DNA of 64,000 bases from Deltaproteobacteria bacterium. Its GTDB lineage: Bacteria; Myxococcota_A; UBA9160; UBA4427. This document shows, one piece after another, positions 62,367 through 64,000 of the stretch. The stretch spans positions 62,001 to 126,000 of the forward strand of contig JAJDAN010000039.1 of the NCBI GenBank assembly GCA_029261855.1, written 5' to 3'. Under the pieces are notes generated by a model, which was given only the letters and a program-made list of their open reading frames with translations, ran no database searches and had not been told where the DNA came from. Position 1 is the first letter of the stretch, and every line of letters starts with the position of its first letter. Made by a program: the position numbers and the translations under genes.

Positions 62367-63485
62367 ATGGACTTCACCTTCAATGAAGAGCAGGAAGAGC
62401 TGCGCGCCATGGCGCGCGCCTTTCTACTCGATCATTCCGGGCCGGAGCAGGTGCGCTCCGCAATGGAGACGGAACTGGGCTACGACCCTGGCGTCTGGAA
62501 GCAGATCGCCCAGGAGCTCGGCTGGGCGGCGGTGAGCATTCCCGAAGCCTACGACGGGCTCGGACTGGGAGCCGTCGAGCTGACGGCCCTGATGGAGTGC
62601 ATGGGCGAAACCCTGCTGTGCGCGCCCTTCTTCTCGACCGTCTGCCTGGGCGCGAACGCGCTCATCGTCGCCGGGACCGAGGCGCAGAAGCAGGAGTACC
62701 TGCCGCGCATTGCCGCCGGCGAGACGACCGCCACCCTGGCCGCACCGCCGGACCCGGAAGCGATCGCGGTCACGTGGCGCCGAGACGGCGACGGCTTCCG
62801 CCTCGAAGGCCACATCGATCCGGTCGTCGACGGCCACAGCGCCGATCTTCTCCTGGTGGCGGCCCGGGACGACGCCGGCCGAGTGGCGCTCTTCTGTGTG
62901 CCGGGCGACGGAGCCGGCGTGACCCGCAACGGCCACGCCACGATGGACCAGACCCGGCGACTCGCACGCGTCGAGCTTTCGGGGGTGCGGCTCGGCGCCG
63001 ACTCGTGCCTGTCCGAAGATGCGGACGACGCGCTGCGGGAGATCCTCGACCGGTCCGCCATCGCGCTCGCCGCCGAGCAGGTAGGCGGCGCGCAGCGCTG
63101 TCTCGACCTGGCCGTCGCCTATGCGAAGGAACGCGTGCAGTTCGGGCGACCGATCGGCTCGTTCCAGTCGATCAAGCACAAGGCGGCGAACATGATGATC
63201 GAGCTCGAATCCGCTCGCTCCGCCGCCTACTACGCGGCCTGCGTCGCAGCCGAAGAAGACCCCGGGGCGAGCGCTGAGCTCGGCGCCGTCGCTTCCCTCG
63301 CGAAGGCCTACTGCTCGGACACGTACTTCCAGTGCGCGTCTGACTGTCTGCAGATCCACGGCGGCGTCGGCTTCACGTGGGAGTACGACGTGCATCTCTA
63401 CTTCAAGCGCGCCCGTGCCAGCGAGCAGCTGCTCGGCGACCCCGCCTGGCACCGGGAACGCGTGGCGCGCGAGATCGGGCTCTAG
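62367..63485 (+). CDS. Acyl-CoA dehydrogenase, steroid-pathway FadE-like
   Basis: 372 residues. MDFTFNEEQEELRAMARAFL opens the helical N-terminal domain; the C-terminal helices have AYAKERVQFGRPIGSFQSIKHKAANM and HGGVGFTWEYDVHLYFKRA. As in the partner gene at 57381, the central loops are divergent (TLAAPPDPEAIAV). It is the third ACAD of the cluster, fitting the fadE31/32/33 trio of mycobacteria, though I cannot assign which. Eighteen bases after the SDR. Confidence 0.87.
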   Translation: MDFTFNEEQEELRAMARAFLLDHSGPEQVRSAMETELGYDPGVWKQIAQELGWAAVSIPEAYDGLGLGAVELTALMECMGETLLCAPFFSTVCLGANALIVAGTEAQKQEYLPRIAAGETTATLAAPPDPEAIAVTWRRDGDGFRLEGHIDPVVDGHSADLLLVAARDDAGRVALFCVPGDGAGVTRNGHATMDQTRRLARVELSGVRLGADSCLSEDADDALREILDRSAIALAAEQVGGAQRCLDLAVAYAKERVQFGRPIGSFQSIKHKAANMMIELESARSAAYYAACVAAEEDPGASAELGAVASLAKAYCSDTYFQCASDCLQIHGGVGFTWEYDVHLYFKRARASEQLLGDPAWHRERVAREIGL

Positions 63486-63492
63486 CGTTCGC

Positions 63493-64000
63493 ATGAACGA
63501 TCCGCTCGACATGTCCGGCAAGGTCGTGATCGTCACCGGCGGGCCGCGGGGCGTCGGGCGCGGAATCTGCCTGCGCTTCCTCGAACGCGGCGCCGAGGTG
63601 GTGATGTGCGCCCGTCGGGATGCCGACGCGCCCGTCGCGGTCGGTGACCGAAAGGCCTTGTTCGTCGAGGCGGACCTCAAGCAGCTCGACGCCATCCAGC
63701 ACGTGGTGGACGTCACCACCGAACGCTTCGGGCGCCTCGACGTGCTCGTCAACAACGCCGGCGGGGCGCCTGCCGCCGACGCCGCAAGCGTCTCGCCGCG
63801 CTTCTCCGAGTCGATCATCCAACTGAACCTGGTCTCGGCGCTGCACTTCTCACAGTTGTCGAACGCCGTCATGCAGAAACAGGACGAAGGCGGCGCGATC
63901 ATCAGCATCGCCAGCGTCAGCGCCATTCGCCCGTCGCCGGGGACCGCCGCCTATGGCGCAGCCAAGGCTGGGCTCATCAGTCTCACCCAGACCCTGGCCG
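63493..64000 (+). CDS. SDR family dehydrogenase (3' truncated by the window edge)
   Basis: The first 169 codons of a classical SDR. MSGKVVIVTGGPRGVGRGIC is the cofactor loop, VNNAGGAP the NNAG motif, SIASVSAIRPSPGTAAYGAAKAG the Ser and YxxxK catalytic part. It follows the last ACAD by seven bases, so it belongs to the same operon. It may be the Rv3549c-like SDR of the steroid cluster, which I cannot confirm. Confidence 0.88.
   Translation, partial: MNDPLDMSGKVVIVTGGPRGVGRGICLRFLERGAEVVMCARRDADAPVAVGDRKALFVEADLKQLDAIQHVVDVTTERFGRLDVLVNNAGGAPAADAASVSPRFSESIIQLNLVSALHFSQLSNAVMQKQDEGGAIISIASVSAIRPSPGTAAYGAAKAGLISLTQTLA

Noticed and set aside
1-64000. tRNA, rRNA, prophage, insertion sequence or integrase genes
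   Set aside because: None was recognised; spacers are too short and lack cloverleaf or inverted-repeat/transposase patterns. A covariance-model search would be decisive.

Overview
The window is GC-rich, gene-dense bacterial DNA with short spacers and many stop/start overlaps (ATGA, GTGA, TTGA). An outer-membrane DUF481 protein, lipobox lipoproteins and two PEP-CTERM-tailed secreted proteins point to a Gram-negative cell. GTP-type PEP carboxykinase, F420-type LLM oxidoreductases, many acyl-CoA enzymes and a steroid-ring cluster suggest an uncultured lineage of the former Deltaproteobacteria (Myxococcota- or Binatota-like). That placement is inference. I saw no rRNA, tRNA, CRISPR array, prophage or insertion sequence.

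Layout. 1-8.4 kb: the tail of an enoyl-CoA hydratase, PEP carboxykinase, a GST-fold protein, a 1132-residue single-chain acyl-CoA carboxylase divergent from a TetR regulator, and a Ca/Na antiporter. 8.4-20.9 kb: an LLM oxidoreductase pair, an RNA ligase-like phosphodiesterase, DUF481 and FG-GAP/PEP-CTERM envelope proteins, an SDR without its catalytic Tyr, a nu-like GST, a LysR regulator, and a SnoaL-like protein coupled to a CYP125/142-like P450. 20.9-33.6 kb: mixed housekeeping and accessory genes (receiver domain, ceramidase-like membrane hydrolase, aldehyde dehydrogenase, parvulin, Sfp-type transferase, MscS channel, SDR, HCCA-isomerase-like protein, 2OG oxygenase, HelD-like helicase, PPOX protein). 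33.7-43.6 kb: a second PEP-CTERM protein, FxsA, a metallo-beta-lactamase-fold hydrolase, a 1030-residue transporter/HEAT/cNMP fusion, TesB, an MBOAT/SGNH O-acylation pair and an MFS transporter.

43.7-52.4 kb, minus strand: a tight operon encoding a GT39-like membrane glycosyltransferase, XpaC-like, TelA, DUF4178, DUF2617, a coiled-coil lipoprotein, DUF350 and a membrane-fused spermidine synthase. This is the best candidate for a poorly described system: a membrane-stress module joined to a polyamine-type aminopropyltransferase.

52.5-64 kb, plus strand: a near-perfect 16-bp palindrome sits between the -35 and -10 boxes of a good promoter and heads an operon whose products match the steroid C/D-ring (HIP) pathway of mycobacteria: IpdA, IpdB, IpdC, EchA20, acyl-CoA dehydrogenases, a DUF35/thiolase-like pair, FadA6 and SDRs. 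The P450, LLM oxidoreductases, acyl-CoA carboxylase, TesB and aldehyde dehydrogenase elsewhere fit a sterol- or lipid-degrading lifestyle. The last gene runs off the right edge.
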